Below, piece by piece: positions 50,865 through 60,040 of a stretch of DNA of 64,000 bases. The notes under the pieces were generated by a model, which saw only the letters and a list, made by a program, of their open reading frames with translations, was not told the DNA's origin and made no database searches. The stretch is taken from NCBI RefSeq assembly GCF_029714285.1, contig NZ_CP121662.1:1302001-1366000 (forward strand), in the 5' to 3' direction. Source of the stretch: Rhizobium sp. CB3090 (GTDB lineage: Bacteria; Pseudomonadota; Alphaproteobacteria; Rhizobiales; Rhizobiaceae). The position numbers were made by a program, and so were the translations under genes. How positions within the stretch are numbered: position 1 is the stretch's first letter; the number at the start of each line of letters is the position of its first letter.

Positions 50865-52067
50865 TTACAGGCGCAGTTTTTCCCGTAGCATCGACGGAAA
50901 GCCGCGCAAGCCGCCGCCTGGTTCGATGCCCTCGCGCATAACGAGGTTGCGCAGTGGCGGAATGGCCGAAAGGACATGCAGCCCCGCGGCCCGCAACATC
51001 TGGATGGGCAGGAAATCCGAAAGCAGAGAGCGGTTCAGCAGATCGACGCTCGCCGTCCGGCTGATGATATCGAGGCGGCGGCGGCGGTCGAAACTGTCGC
51101 CGGCGGATGCTGAAATCGGCTGTCCGGTTGGGCTTGCCAGAATTTCGACGAGCGTCAGGATATCGCGCAGGCTGAGGTTCAGCCCTTGCGCGCCGATCGG
51201 CGGGAAAACATGTGCGGCTTCGCCGATCAGCGCGACGCGTCCCTTACCGAAGCGACTGGCCGTCATGCCGGAGAGCGGCCAGACCTGTACGTTGTCTTCG
51301 ACAGTAACTTTGCCGAGCATGGATTGCATACGGTCCTCGATCAGCCGGCCGAGGTCTTCCAGCGACCTTTCGGCATTGGCGGCAGCTTCCTCCGGCTTCT
51401 GCACCCAGACGAGGCTGGAGCGATTGCCAGGCAGGGGAACCTGGGTGAACGGCCCGCTTTCTGTATGGAACTCCGTCGAGATGTTTTGATGCGGCAGCGA
51501 ATGCGCAAAGTTCAGCACCATGGCCGATTGCGGATAGGACCAGGTCTTGACCTTGATACCGACCGTTTCCCGCACCATCGAATTGCGACCGTCCGCACCG
51601 ACGACAAAAGCCGTTTTAACCGTATCGCCGTCTTCGAGGATGATGGTGACGCCGTCCTCGCGGACAGTCACCTCGGAGGCCGCCGTCTCGATAAGCGTGA
51701 TATTGCCCTCCACTTTTACGGCTTCGTTGAGGGCGCTGAGCAGTGCGGCGTTCGGGATATTGTAGCCGAAGGCGTCGAGGCCGATCTCGGAGGCGCGAAA
51801 GGCGACGGTCGGCGCACGCAGTAGCCGTGTCGTGCCGTCTATGATCTGCATTGTGATCAGGGGCGCGGTGGAGGGCGCAATCCTGTCCCACAGCGCCAGC
51901 CGTTCCAGAAAGCGAATCGATTGGTCCATCAGCGCCGTGGTTCGCCGGTCGGCCTTGTTATGCGGCTGAGCTATAAGCGCAACGGCTCGCCCGCCGCGCG
52001 CCAAGGCGATCGCTGCGATCATGCCCGCCAGACCGCCGCCGATAACGGCCACTTCAACCTGCTTCAT
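50865..52067 (-). CDS. UbiH/UbiF-family FAD-dependent hydroxylase
   Basis: The 400-residue flavin monooxygenase has the FAD dinucleotide-binding VAVIGGGLAGMIAAIALARGG, the internal FVVGADGRNSMVRE (DG motif) and the third FAD motif GRVALIGEAAHVFPPIGAQGLNLSLRD. These match aromatic-ring hydroxylases of ubiquinone synthesis. Which position of the ring it acts on is not clear, and alphaproteobacteria often use a single relaxed enzyme (UbiL type). It converges with ccdA and is divergent from pcs. Confidence 0.9.
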   Translation of the reverse strand: MKQVEVAVIGGGLAGMIAAIALARGGRAVALIAQPHNKADRRTTALMDQSIRFLERLALWDRIAPSTAPLITMQIIDGTTRLLRAPTVAFRASEIGLDAFGYNIPNAALLSALNEAVKVEGNITLIETAASEVTVREDGVTIILEDGDTVKTAFVVGADGRNSMVRETVGIKVKTWSYPQSAMVLNFAHSLPHQNISTEFHTESGPFTQVPLPGNRSSLVWVQKPEEAAANAERSLEDLGRLIEDRMQSMLGKVTVEDNVQVWPLSGMTASRFGKGRVALIGEAAHVFPPIGAQGLNLSLRDILTLVEILASPTGQPISASAGDSFDRRRRLDIISRTASVDLLNRSLLSDFLPIQMLRAAGLHVLSAIPPLRNLVMREGIEPGGGLRGFPSMLREKLRL

Positions 52068-52280
52068 ATCGATGCCTCAATTATCTTTCTTTCTGAAAAT
52101 AGACGCTTAGCCTGTTGAAATCCATGGGATGAAACATCGCAGCGGGTGAAAATGACAAGAACTCGCGCTAGCCTGTGGCACATGGACGCTTTTGCGCTGG
52201 CAGCGCCGGGCAAAGGGTGCATATTAGCTAGAAAAATTGCCTGCCGGGGCAGGTAGATAAGCAGGCGAGTAACGGGGCAC

Positions 52281-53006
52281 ATGAAAATCTTCAACTACAA
52301 GCGGGTGCCTTACGCGGAGATCCGCGCCTTTTCCGTCCATATATTGACGGCATCCGGCTCGTTCCTCGCCTTTCTCGGCGTTGTCGCGGCGGCGGAACAT
52401 CGTTTTGTCGATATGTTCTGGTGGCTCGGTCTGGCGTTGCTTGTCGATGGTATCGATGGGCCGATCGCCCGCAAGGTCAGAGTCAAGGAAGTGTTGCCGA
52501 ATTGGTCCGGCGACACGCTCGACAACATCATCGACTATGTGACCTATGTGCTTCTGCCGGCCTTCGCGCTTTATGAAAGCGGCATGATCGGTGAGCCCTG
52601 GTCCTTCGTCGCCGCAGGGATGATCGTCGTATCCAGCGCCATTTATTATGCCGATATGGGCATGAAGACGGAGGAATATTTCTTCTCCGGTTTCCCGGTC
52701 GTCTGGAACATGGTGATCTTCACGCTCTTCGTCATCGGCGCCAGCGCAACGACTGCCATGGTTCTCGTCGGCGTTTCGGTCATCTTGACTTTCCTGCCCA
52801 TCAATTTTCTGCATCCGGTGCGGGTGAGGCGGCTGCGGTCGCTCAATCTCGGCATATTCCTGCTTTGGTCCGCCCTCGGAATATATTCATTGCTCATGTA
52901 TTTCGTCATGCCGCAATGGGCCGTTATCTTGTTTATCCTCAGCGGCATCTATCTTTATTGCATCGGCGCCGTGCTGCAGTTTTTCCCGTCCCTCGGATGC
53001 CAGTAG
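52281..53006 (+). CDS. pcs: Phosphatidylcholine synthase
   Basis: Pcs makes phosphatidylcholine directly from CDP-diacylglycerol and choline, a pathway typical of rhizobia and needed for symbiosis in several. The 241-residue membrane protein has a CDP-alcohol phosphotransferase motif in variant form, DGIDGPIARKV...SGDTLDNIIDYVTY, with the conserved Asp residues, and about seven to eight hydrophobic segments. Length and motif match the rhizobial enzyme. It has its own promoter region with 213 bases to the divergent UbiH-type gene. Confidence 0.95.
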   Translation: MKIFNYKRVPYAEIRAFSVHILTASGSFLAFLGVVAAAEHRFVDMFWWLGLALLVDGIDGPIARKVRVKEVLPNWSGDTLDNIIDYVTYVLLPAFALYESGMIGEPWSFVAAGMIVVSSAIYYADMGMKTEEYFFSGFPVVWNMVIFTLFVIGASATTAMVLVGVSVILTFLPINFLHPVRVRRLRSLNLGIFLLWSALGIYSLLMYFVMPQWAVILFILSGIYLYCIGAVLQFFPSLGCQ

Positions 53007-53018
53007 GATTCGCAGGCC

Positions 53019-54005
53019 ATGAACATGAAGAAGACCCAGGCCATTCGCATTCACGAAAACGGCGGTCCGGAAGTCATGAAGCTGGAAGAGGTCGACCTGC
53101 CGTCGCCGGGCGCCGGCGAGGTGCAGATCCGCCATGCGGCGATCGGCCTCAATTTCATAGACGTTTATCTCCGCTCCGGTCTCTACAAGGCGCCTCAGTT
53201 TCCATTGTCGCTCGGAAAGGAAGCTGCGGGCACAATTACCGAAGTCGGACCTGGCGTGACCGATTTTGCCGTGGGCGATCGCGTCGCCTATGTCGGCAGT
53301 GACGGCGCCTACAGCGTCGAGCGCAATATCGACACACGCTATGTCGTCAAGGTTCCCGATGATATCGAGCTCGAGACCGCGGCTTCGATGATGCTGAAGG
53401 GGATGACGGCCGAATATCTCCTTAACCGCACCTTCAAGGTCGGGCCTGAAACGGTGCTGCTGTTTCATGCCGCTGCCGGCGGTGTCGGATTGATTGCCGG
53501 ACAATGGGCAAAGGCCCTCGGCGCCACGGTGATCGGAACTGCCGGCTCGCCCGACAAGGTGAAGCTGGCGCTGGAGTATGGCTATGATCATGTGATCGAT
53601 TACAGCCGCGAGAGCTTCGTCGATCGCGTGCATGAGATTACCGGCGGCAAGGGTGTCGATGTCGTCTATGACTCGGTCGGCCGTGATACTTTTCCGCAGT
53701 CCCTCGATTGTCTGAAGCGGCGCGGCATGTGGGTGATTTTCGGTCAATCCTCTGGTCCGATTGAAAATTTCGACCTTGCAATCCTCAATCAGAAGGGCTC
53801 GCTTTTTGCCACGCGGCCAAGCCTTTTCGCTTATATCGCCACACCTGAGGAACTGAGAGCCAGCGCAAAAGCATTATTTGCTGTTGTGCAAGGCAGCAAA
53901 GTGCGTATCAATATCAACCAGACCTATCCGTTGAGTGATGCGGGGCGCGCGCACACGGATCTGGAAACAAGAAAAACGAGTGGAACTACGCTGCTGATCC
54001 CATAG
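53019..54005 (+). CDS. NADPH:quinone oxidoreductase (zeta-crystallin type)
   Basis: The 328-residue medium-chain dehydrogenase has the quinone reductase layout: an N-terminal GroES-like domain (AIRIHENGGPEVMKLEEVDLP; IGLNFIDVYLRSGLYK), and an NADPH-binding domain with LLFHAAAGGVGLIAGQWAKALGA and YDSVGRDTF. There are no zinc-binding cysteines, in line with the zinc-free QOR group. It starts 12 bases after pcs and may be carried on the same transcript. Confidence 0.92.
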   Translation: MNMKKTQAIRIHENGGPEVMKLEEVDLPSPGAGEVQIRHAAIGLNFIDVYLRSGLYKAPQFPLSLGKEAAGTITEVGPGVTDFAVGDRVAYVGSDGAYSVERNIDTRYVVKVPDDIELETAASMMLKGMTAEYLLNRTFKVGPETVLLFHAAAGGVGLIAGQWAKALGATVIGTAGSPDKVKLALEYGYDHVIDYSRESFVDRVHEITGGKGVDVVYDSVGRDTFPQSLDCLKRRGMWVIFGQSSGPIENFDLAILNQKGSLFATRPSLFAYIATPEELRASAKALFAVVQGSKVRININQTYPLSDAGRAHTDLETRKTSGTTLLIP

Positions 54006-54045
54006 GTCCGAAAGGGCAGGACGGTGGGAAGGAAATGAGGGGAAC

Positions 54046-55620
54046 GTGTCGTCATTCGATGTGCCGGCAACTGACGCGTTATTGTCGGTTCGCAAGCTGA
54101 CGAAGCTGTTCGGCAGCTTTGCTGCCTGCAATGGAATTGATCTGGAAATTCAACCGGGCGAGATTCACGCTTTGCTCGGTGAAAACGGCGCAGGCAAATC
54201 CACTCTGGTGAAGATGCTGTTCGGCGTTTTGGAGCCGACCGAGGGCGAGATCGCCTGGCAAGACCAGCCCGTCTCGATCGGGTCGCCCGGCGAAGCGCGC
54301 AAGCTCGGCATCGGCATGGTGTTTCAGCATTTCTCTTTGTTTGAGGCGCTGACGGTCGCTGAAAATATCGCCCTTTCCCTTGATGACAGCATTCCGATCG
54401 GCAAGATTGCCGAGGAGGCCGCCAGTCTGTCGCAAGCCTATGGCCTGCCGCTCGATCCCTATGCCCATGTCGCCGACCTTTCCGTCGGCGAGCGTCAGCG
54501 CATCGAAATCGTTCGTACTCTGTTGCAGAACCCGAAGCTGATCATCCTCGACGAGCCGACCTCCGTGCTGACGCCGCAGGAAGCTGACCGTATGTTCGAA
54601 ACGCTCTTCCGGCTTCGGGACGAAGGCCGTTCGGTGCTCTATATCAGCCACCGCCTTGAGGAGGTGCAACGCATCTGCTCCCGCGCCACAGTGCTGCGCC
54701 ATGGCAGGGTAACCGGTGCGTGCGACCCACGACGGGAAACGCCCGGCTCGCTCGCCCGCATGATGGTCGGCAGCGATGTTGCTAGCGTGCAGCATGAAGG
54801 GCTCGGCAAAAAGGGCGATATCCAGCTCGAGGTTGCCGGCCTTTCCGCGCCCGCGCGCACTCCCTTCGCCATGTCGTTGAAAGACGTATCGCTGCGTGTA
54901 CGCGCGGGAGAAATTCTGGCGATCGCCGGCGTTGCCGGCAACGGGCAGGGCGAGCTGTTCGACGTCGTTTCCGGCGAACACACCGTTCCCTCGGACAATC
55001 TGATTTTCGTGCGCGGCCAGGCAGTCGGCACCAAGGGCATCAACGCGCGCCGCCTCCTGGGTGCCGGCTTCGTGCCGGAGGAACGTCACGGGCATGCGGC
55101 GGTTTCGGGGCTGAAGCTATCGGACAATCTCGTGCTCGCCCGCAGCAAATCGGACCGCCGGGCTTTTCTCGCCGGCGGTTTCCTGAAGGTGATCCGGCGC
55201 AGCGCGGTCAGACAGGCGACCAAGCGCATTTCCGAGGCCATGGACGTCCGCAAGAGTGGCGAAGATCCGACGGCAGGCTCGCTCTCCGGCGGCAATCTCC
55301 AGAAGTTCATCGTCGGCCGTGAGCTGGACCGGCAGCCGACGGTGCTGGTTGTCAACCAGCCGACCTGGGGCGTCGACGCCGGTGCCGCAAGCCATATCCG
55401 TCAGGCGCTGGTCGATCTTGCCCGCAACGGCTCGGCAGTGCTGGTCATCAGCCAGGATCTCGACGAAATATTCGAAGTGGCCACCGATATTGCCGTCATT
55501 TCCGAGGGGCGGCTGTCGCAGGCCTATCCAGCGGGCGAGCTGACGCGGGAAAAGATCGGCCTCCTGATGGGTGGGCTGCATGAATCAAAGACACATTCGG
55601 AGCCTATGCATGCGCATTGA
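54046..55620 (+). CDS. ABC importer ATP-binding protein (BMP/nucleoside type)
   Basis: The 524-residue protein has two ABC domains. The first is complete: Walker A GENGAGKST, signature LSVGERQRIE, Walker B LIILDEPTSVL. The second lacks a proper Walker A (GVAGNGQGEL), has signature LSGGNLQKFIVG, and its Walker B ends in NQP (TVLVVNQPTWGVDAG), so it is probably non-hydrolysing. This asymmetry is typical of the nucleoside importers with a BMP binding protein. The gene starts the operon ATPase, permease, permease, binding protein; it overlaps the first permease gene. Confidence 0.93.
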   Translation: MSSFDVPATDALLSVRKLTKLFGSFAACNGIDLEIQPGEIHALLGENGAGKSTLVKMLFGVLEPTEGEIAWQDQPVSIGSPGEARKLGIGMVFQHFSLFEALTVAENIALSLDDSIPIGKIAEEAASLSQAYGLPLDPYAHVADLSVGERQRIEIVRTLLQNPKLIILDEPTSVLTPQEADRMFETLFRLRDEGRSVLYISHRLEEVQRICSRATVLRHGRVTGACDPRRETPGSLARMMVGSDVASVQHEGLGKKGDIQLEVAGLSAPARTPFAMSLKDVSLRVRAGEILAIAGVAGNGQGELFDVVSGEHTVPSDNLIFVRGQAVGTKGINARRLLGAGFVPEERHGHAAVSGLKLSDNLVLARSKSDRRAFLAGGFLKVIRRSAVRQATKRISEAMDVRKSGEDPTAGSLSGGNLQKFIVGRELDRQPTVLVVNQPTWGVDAGAASHIRQALVDLARNGSAVLVISQDLDEIFEVATDIAVISEGRLSQAYPAGELTREKIGLLMGGLHESKTHSEPMHAH

Positions 55621-56695
55621 ATTGGAAAGGCGCCCGCAGGCTTCGAAACTGTTCGGCTTCCTGTCGCCGCTGCTTGCCCTCGCACTGGCGTTGATCGCCG
55701 GCACCATTATGTTCGCCGTACTCGGCAAGGACCCGGTGGAAGCGCTGGACGCTTTCTTCGTCGAGCCTCTGCTGGAAATCTGGTCGCTGCACGAACTGGC
55801 GATCAAGGCCGGGCCGCTGATCCTGATCGCCGTCGGCCTTTGCGTCTGCTATCGCTCCAACAACTGGAACATCGGTGCGGAAGGCCAGTTCACCATTGGC
55901 GCGGTTGCCGGCTCCTACATTCCGATCGTCTTCACCGATTGGCATTCGCCGATGGTCCTGCCCCTAATGCTGATCGCCGGCGCTGTCGGCGGCGCGCTCT
56001 ACGCCGCCATTCCAGCGCTGTTGAAGGCGCATTTCAATACCAACGAGATCCTGACCAGCCTGATGCTCGTCTATATCGCTCAGCTCTATCTGGATTGGCT
56101 GTCGCGCGGGCCATGGCGCGATCCGCAGGGCCATAATTTCCCGCAGAGCATCGATTTTCCCTCGGAGGCGGTGCTGCCGGCGATCTGGGCGGACTCCGGC
56201 CGGGCCCATTGGGGGATCGTCTTTGCCGTCGTTGCGGCGATCCTTGCCTGGTTTATGATGAAATATACGCTGAAGGGCTTCGAGATAACCGTTCTCGGCC
56301 AATCGGAACGGGCGGGGCGCTTCGCCGGATTCTCCTCGCGGAAAATGGTCTGGTTCGGCTTCCTCTTCTCCGGCGCGCTGGCGGGCCTCGCCGGCATTTC
56401 CGAGGTTTCGGGTTCGATCGGCCATCTACAGCCGGCGATTTCGCCGGGTTACGGCTTTACCGCCATCATCGTTGCTTTCCTGGCGCGTCTCAATCCGCTC
56501 GGCGCAATTCTTTCCGGCTTCGTGCTGGCGCTCACCTATCTTGGCGGCGAGGCGGCGCAATTGTCACCGGGCATCTCCGCCAAGGCGGCGAGCGTCTTCC
56601 AGGGATTGTTGCTGTTCTTCGTGCTCTCCTGCGACACGCTGATCAACTACAAGATCCGGCTCGTCTGGTCGCGGGTTCGGGGAGGTGCGGCATGA
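55610..56695 (+). CDS. ABC importer permease (BMP/nucleoside type)
   Basis: The 361-residue membrane protein belongs to the branched-chain/ribose-like permease superfamily: FGFLSPLLALALALIAGTIMF at the start, NWNIGAEGQFTIGAVAGSYIP and the ATPase-contacting region (FEITVLGQSERAGRFAGFSSRKMVWFGFLFSGALAGLAG). ATG 55610 has GGAG eight bases upstream; the upstream in-frame part lies inside the ATPase gene. Its 3' end overlaps the next permease by ATGA. Confidence 0.92.
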   Translation: MRIELERRPQASKLFGFLSPLLALALALIAGTIMFAVLGKDPVEALDAFFVEPLLEIWSLHELAIKAGPLILIAVGLCVCYRSNNWNIGAEGQFTIGAVAGSYIPIVFTDWHSPMVLPLMLIAGAVGGALYAAIPALLKAHFNTNEILTSLMLVYIAQLYLDWLSRGPWRDPQGHNFPQSIDFPSEAVLPAIWADSGRAHWGIVFAVVAAILAWFMMKYTLKGFEITVLGQSERAGRFAGFSSRKMVWFGFLFSGALAGLAGISEVSGSIGHLQPAISPGYGFTAIIVAFLARLNPLGAILSGFVLALTYLGGEAAQLSPGISAKAASVFQGLLLFFVLSCDTLINYKIRLVWSRVRGGAA

Positions 56696-57618
56696 CCATG
56701 AGTGTTTTTGAAGCAATCCTTCTGACCATCATCACGGCCTCGACACCGCTCGTCATCGCCGGTCTTGGCGAACTCGTGGTGGAACGCTCCGGCGTGCTCA
56801 ATCTCGGCGTCGAAGGCATGATGATCATGGGGGCCGTCGCCGCCTTCGTCGGCGCGCAGATGAGCGGATCGCCCTATGTGGGCCTCATCGCCGGCGTTGT
56901 CGGCGGCGCGCTGTTTTCGCTGTTGTTCGGGTTCCTGACGCTGACGCTGGTGACCAATCAGGTTGCGACGGGTCTGGCGCTCACTATCCTCGGCCTTGGC
57001 CTCTCCGGCATGATCGGTGAAGGTTATGTCAGCGTGCCCGGAGTGCAGTTGCGCGAAATCGTCTTTCCGTTCCTGTCCGATATTCCGCTTGTCGGGCCGG
57101 TGCTGTTCAAGCAGGACCTGACTTTCTATCTCTCGATCGCGCTGCTCGTCGGCGTCAATTGGTTCCTCTTCCGCAGCCGCACCGGCCTGAAGCTGCGCGC
57201 CATCGGCGACAGTCACGGCTCGGCGCATGCCCTCGGCATCGACGTCATCCGCACGCGCTATCTGGCCGTCATGTTCGGCGGCGCCTGCGCGGGGCTCGCC
57301 GGCGCACAATTGTCGCTGGTCTACACGCCGCAATGGGTTGAGAACATGTCGGCCGGCCGCGGCTGGGTGACGCTGGCTCTCGTTGTCTTCGCATCATGGC
57401 GGCCGATGCGTGTCATGGCCGGTGGTTATCTCTTCGGGGCGGTGACGATCCTGCAGTTTCATGCGCAGGGCTTCGGCGTCGGTATCCCCGCACAATTTCT
57501 GTCGATGCTACCGTACGCGTCGACTATTGTGGTTCTCGTCATCATCTCTCAAAATCGCCGCGCGACCTTGATCAATACGCCAGCGTCGCTCGGCAAGGCC
57601 TTCGTTCCGGAGCGCTAA
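56692..57618 (+). CDS. ABC importer permease (BMP/nucleoside type)
   Basis: The second permease has 308 residues (ASTPLVIAGLGELVVERSGVLNLGVEGMMIMGAVAAF; RSRTGLKLRAIGDSHGSAHALGIDVIRTRYLAVMFGGACAGLAGA). With the first it forms the transmembrane pore. The upstream open frame belongs to the other permease in a different reading frame; ATG 56692 at the overlap is the start. The binding protein gene follows after 49 bases. Confidence 0.93.
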   Translation: MTMSVFEAILLTIITASTPLVIAGLGELVVERSGVLNLGVEGMMIMGAVAAFVGAQMSGSPYVGLIAGVVGGALFSLLFGFLTLTLVTNQVATGLALTILGLGLSGMIGEGYVSVPGVQLREIVFPFLSDIPLVGPVLFKQDLTFYLSIALLVGVNWFLFRSRTGLKLRAIGDSHGSAHALGIDVIRTRYLAVMFGGACAGLAGAQLSLVYTPQWVENMSAGRGWVTLALVVFASWRPMRVMAGGYLFGAVTILQFHAQGFGVGIPAQFLSMLPYASTIVVLVIISQNRRATLINTPASLGKAFVPER

Positions 57619-57667
57619 AGACAATAACCGGACGAATTTTTGTAATATCAAACCAGCAGGGGTAACT

Positions 57668-58744
57668 ATGAAAAAACTAGCTCTCGCACTCGCCACCACG
57701 GCCGCCGCCATTATCGGCTTCGGCGCTGCGGCCGAAGCGGCACCGACAAAGGTCTGCTTTGTTTACGTCGGCTCGCACACGGATGGCGGTTATTCGCAGG
57801 CGCACGATCTCGGCCGCCAGCAGATCCAGAAGGAATTCGGCAACAAGATCGATACGCCCTATCTCGAAAACGTTCCGGAAGGCCCGGACGCCGAACGCGC
57901 TATCGAACGTCTCGCCCGCTCCGGCTGCTCGCTGATCTTCTCCACCTCGTTCGGCTTCATGGATGCCACCGTCAAGGTCGCCGCGAAGTTCCCGAAGGTG
58001 AAGTTCGAGCATGCGACCGGCTTCAAGACCGGCCCGAATCTCGGTACCTACAATTCGCGCTTCTACGAAGGCCGCTACATCCTGGGTCAGATCGCCGCCA
58101 AGATGTCGAAGAATCACGGCGCCGCTTACATCGCTTCCTTCCCGATCCCGGAAGTGGTGATGGGCATCAACTCTTTCGAGCAGGGCGCGCGCTCGGTCGA
58201 TCCAAGCTTCAAGCTCAAGGTCATCTGGGTTAACACCTGGTTCGATCCAGGCAAGGAAGCCGACGCCGCCAAGGCCATGGTCGACCAGGGCGTCGACATT
58301 TTGACGCAGCACACCGACACCACCGCGCCGATGCAGGTGGCCGAAGAGCGCGGCATCCACGCTTTCGGCCAGGCTTCCGACATGATCGCTGCTGGCCCGC
58401 ATGCGCAATTGACCGCTGTCGTCGACACCTGGGGCAACTACTACTCCAAGCGCGTCCATGCGCTGCTCGACGGCACCTGGAAGGCCGAGCAGAGCTGGGA
58501 TGGTCTGAAGGACGGCATTCTGAAGATGGCGCCCTATACCAACATGCCTGACGATGTGAAGAAGATGGCTGAAGAGACCGAAGCCAAGATCAAGTCCGGC
58601 GAACTCGCGCCCTTTACCGGCCCGATCAACAAGCAGGACGGCACACCCTGGCTCAAGGCTGGCGAAAAGGCCGATGACGCTACGCTGCTGGGCATGAATT
58701 TCTACATCGAAGGCGTCGACGACAAACTTCCTTCAGCAAAGTAA
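57668..58744 (+). CDS. BMP-family ABC substrate-binding protein
   Basis: The 358-residue protein has a signal peptide (MKKLALALATTAAAIIGFG, cut near AEA-APTK), then a Bmp/PnrA domain: CFVYVGSHTDGGYSQAHDLGRQ, IFSTSFGFMDATVKVAAKFP and YNSRFYEGRYILGQIAAKM. The BMP family binds nucleosides. SD AGGGG before the ATG. Without the usual cysteine it is a soluble periplasmic protein rather than a lipoprotein. It is the last gene of the importer operon; a terminator follows. Confidence 0.93.
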   Translation: MKKLALALATTAAAIIGFGAAAEAAPTKVCFVYVGSHTDGGYSQAHDLGRQQIQKEFGNKIDTPYLENVPEGPDAERAIERLARSGCSLIFSTSFGFMDATVKVAAKFPKVKFEHATGFKTGPNLGTYNSRFYEGRYILGQIAAKMSKNHGAAYIASFPIPEVVMGINSFEQGARSVDPSFKLKVIWVNTWFDPGKEADAAKAMVDQGVDILTQHTDTTAPMQVAEERGIHAFGQASDMIAAGPHAQLTAVVDTWGNYYSKRVHALLDGTWKAEQSWDGLKDGILKMAPYTNMPDDVKKMAEETEAKIKSGELAPFTGPINKQDGTPWLKAGEKADDATLLGMNFYIEGVDDKLPSAK

Positions 58745-58767
58745 GTCTCTGAATTCGAGACGGTTGA

Positions 58768-58794
58768 AAAAGGGCGCCCGGAGCGCCCTTTTTT
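58768..58794 (+). terminator. Terminator after the BMP importer operon
   Basis: AGGGCGC (58771-58777) and GCGCCCT (58783-58789) form a stem with a five-base loop, and T's follow. The stem starts 26 bases after the stop codon. Confidence 0.92.
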
Positions 58795-58886
58795 GTTGCA
58801 GTGCGTCACAGAATGTCGATTTACAAAAGTATTACTATATGATTTTTTTCAATCAGCCGTAAGAGACGGCCAATTGGGAGGACATC

Positions 58887-59849
58887 ATGAAATTGAAGAC
58901 TGCACTGGTGAGTGCCACGATTCTCGCTGCTTGCATGTTTGCGCCTGCATCAGCAAAGAATTTGGTGGTCGGCTTTTCGCAAATCGGTTCGGAATCCGGC
59001 TGGCGTGCGGCGGAAACGACCGTTACCAAGCAGCAAGCTGAAAAGCGCGGCATCGATCTCAAATTTGCCGATGCTCAACAGAAGCAGGAAAACCAGATCA
59101 AGGCTATTCGCTCTTTCATCGCGCAGGGTGTCGATGCGATTCTGCTGGCTCCCGTCGTGGAAACGGGATGGGACTCTGTTCTGAAAGAAGCAAAGGAAGC
59201 CAAGATCCCGGTCATCCTGCTTGATCGCACGATCAACGCACCGAAGGATCTCTATCTGACCGCCGTTACCTCGGATCAGATTCACGAAGGCAAGGTCGCC
59301 GGCGACTGGCTTGTGAAGACCGTCGGCGACAAGAAGTGCAACATCGTCGAACTTCAGGGTACCACCGGTTCCTCGCCGGCGATCGCCCGCAAGAAGGGCT
59401 TCGAAGAAGCCATCAAGGGCCATGACAATCTGAAGATCGTACGCAGCCAGACGGGCGATTTCACCCGCGCTAAGGGCAAGGAAGTCATGGAAAGCTTCCT
59501 GAAGGCCGAAAACGGCGGCAAGGATATCTGCGCGCTCTACGCTCATAACGACGACATGGCCGTCGGCGCCATCCAGGCGATCAAGGAAGCAGGCCTGAAG
59601 CCCGGCAAGGATATTTTGACCGTATCCATCGATTCGGTTCCGGATCTCTTCAAGGCCATGGCCGCCGGCGAGGCAAACGCCACGGTCGAACTGACGCCGA
59701 ACATGGCCGGCCCCGCTTTCGATGCGCTTGACGCCTACCTGAAGACCAAGAAGGAGCCGCCGAAGTGGATCCAGACCGAGTCCAAGCTGTACACGCAAGC
59801 TGACGACCCGCAGAAGGTCTACGAGGAAAAGAAGGGCCAGGGCTACTGA
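58887..59849 (+). CDS. Sugar ABC substrate-binding protein (galactofuranose YtfQ-like)
   Basis: The 320-residue protein has a signal peptide (MKLKTALVSATILAACMFAP, cut near ASA-KNLV) and a periplasmic binding protein domain of the ribose/LacI type: VGFSQIGSESGWRAAETTVTK, IRSFIAQGVDAILLAPVVETGWDSVL and IPVILLDRTI. The SESGWR opening segment is a feature of YtfQ-like galactofuranose binders. GGGAGG precedes the start. It is followed by a strong hairpin before the ATPase gene, giving the familiar arrangement of an abundant binding protein and less abundant transport parts. Confidence 0.9.
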   Translation: MKLKTALVSATILAACMFAPASAKNLVVGFSQIGSESGWRAAETTVTKQQAEKRGIDLKFADAQQKQENQIKAIRSFIAQGVDAILLAPVVETGWDSVLKEAKEAKIPVILLDRTINAPKDLYLTAVTSDQIHEGKVAGDWLVKTVGDKKCNIVELQGTTGSSPAIARKKGFEEAIKGHDNLKIVRSQTGDFTRAKGKEVMESFLKAENGGKDICALYAHNDDMAVGAIQAIKEAGLKPGKDILTVSIDSVPDLFKAMAAGEANATVELTPNMAGPAFDALDAYLKTKKEPPKWIQTESKLYTQADDPQKVYEEKKGQGY

Positions 59850-59863
59850 TGTAAAAAAGCGAA

Positions 59864-59897
59864 CCGCATCGGCCGGCGAACGGCCGATGCGGGCTTT
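59864..59897 (+). terminator. Hairpin after the sugar-binding protein gene (partial terminator)
   Basis: CCGCATCGGCCG (59864-59875) pairs perfectly with CGGCCGATGCGG (59881-59892) around GCGAA, then GCTTTT. It lies inside the operon, so it may allow partial read-through and protect the upstream mRNA end. Confidence 0.75.
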
Positions 59898-60040
59898 TCG
59901 ACGCGGAACTGCAGGCGCGCTGAAACTTCACGAATTCGGGCGAAATCACCTGAATGGGAGTAAGATGACGCGCGGCGCTTTAACGTGCGGCGTATTTCGC
60001 GCTTTGCATACCGGCTCAATTTCAAGGAAATTCTTGGCCC

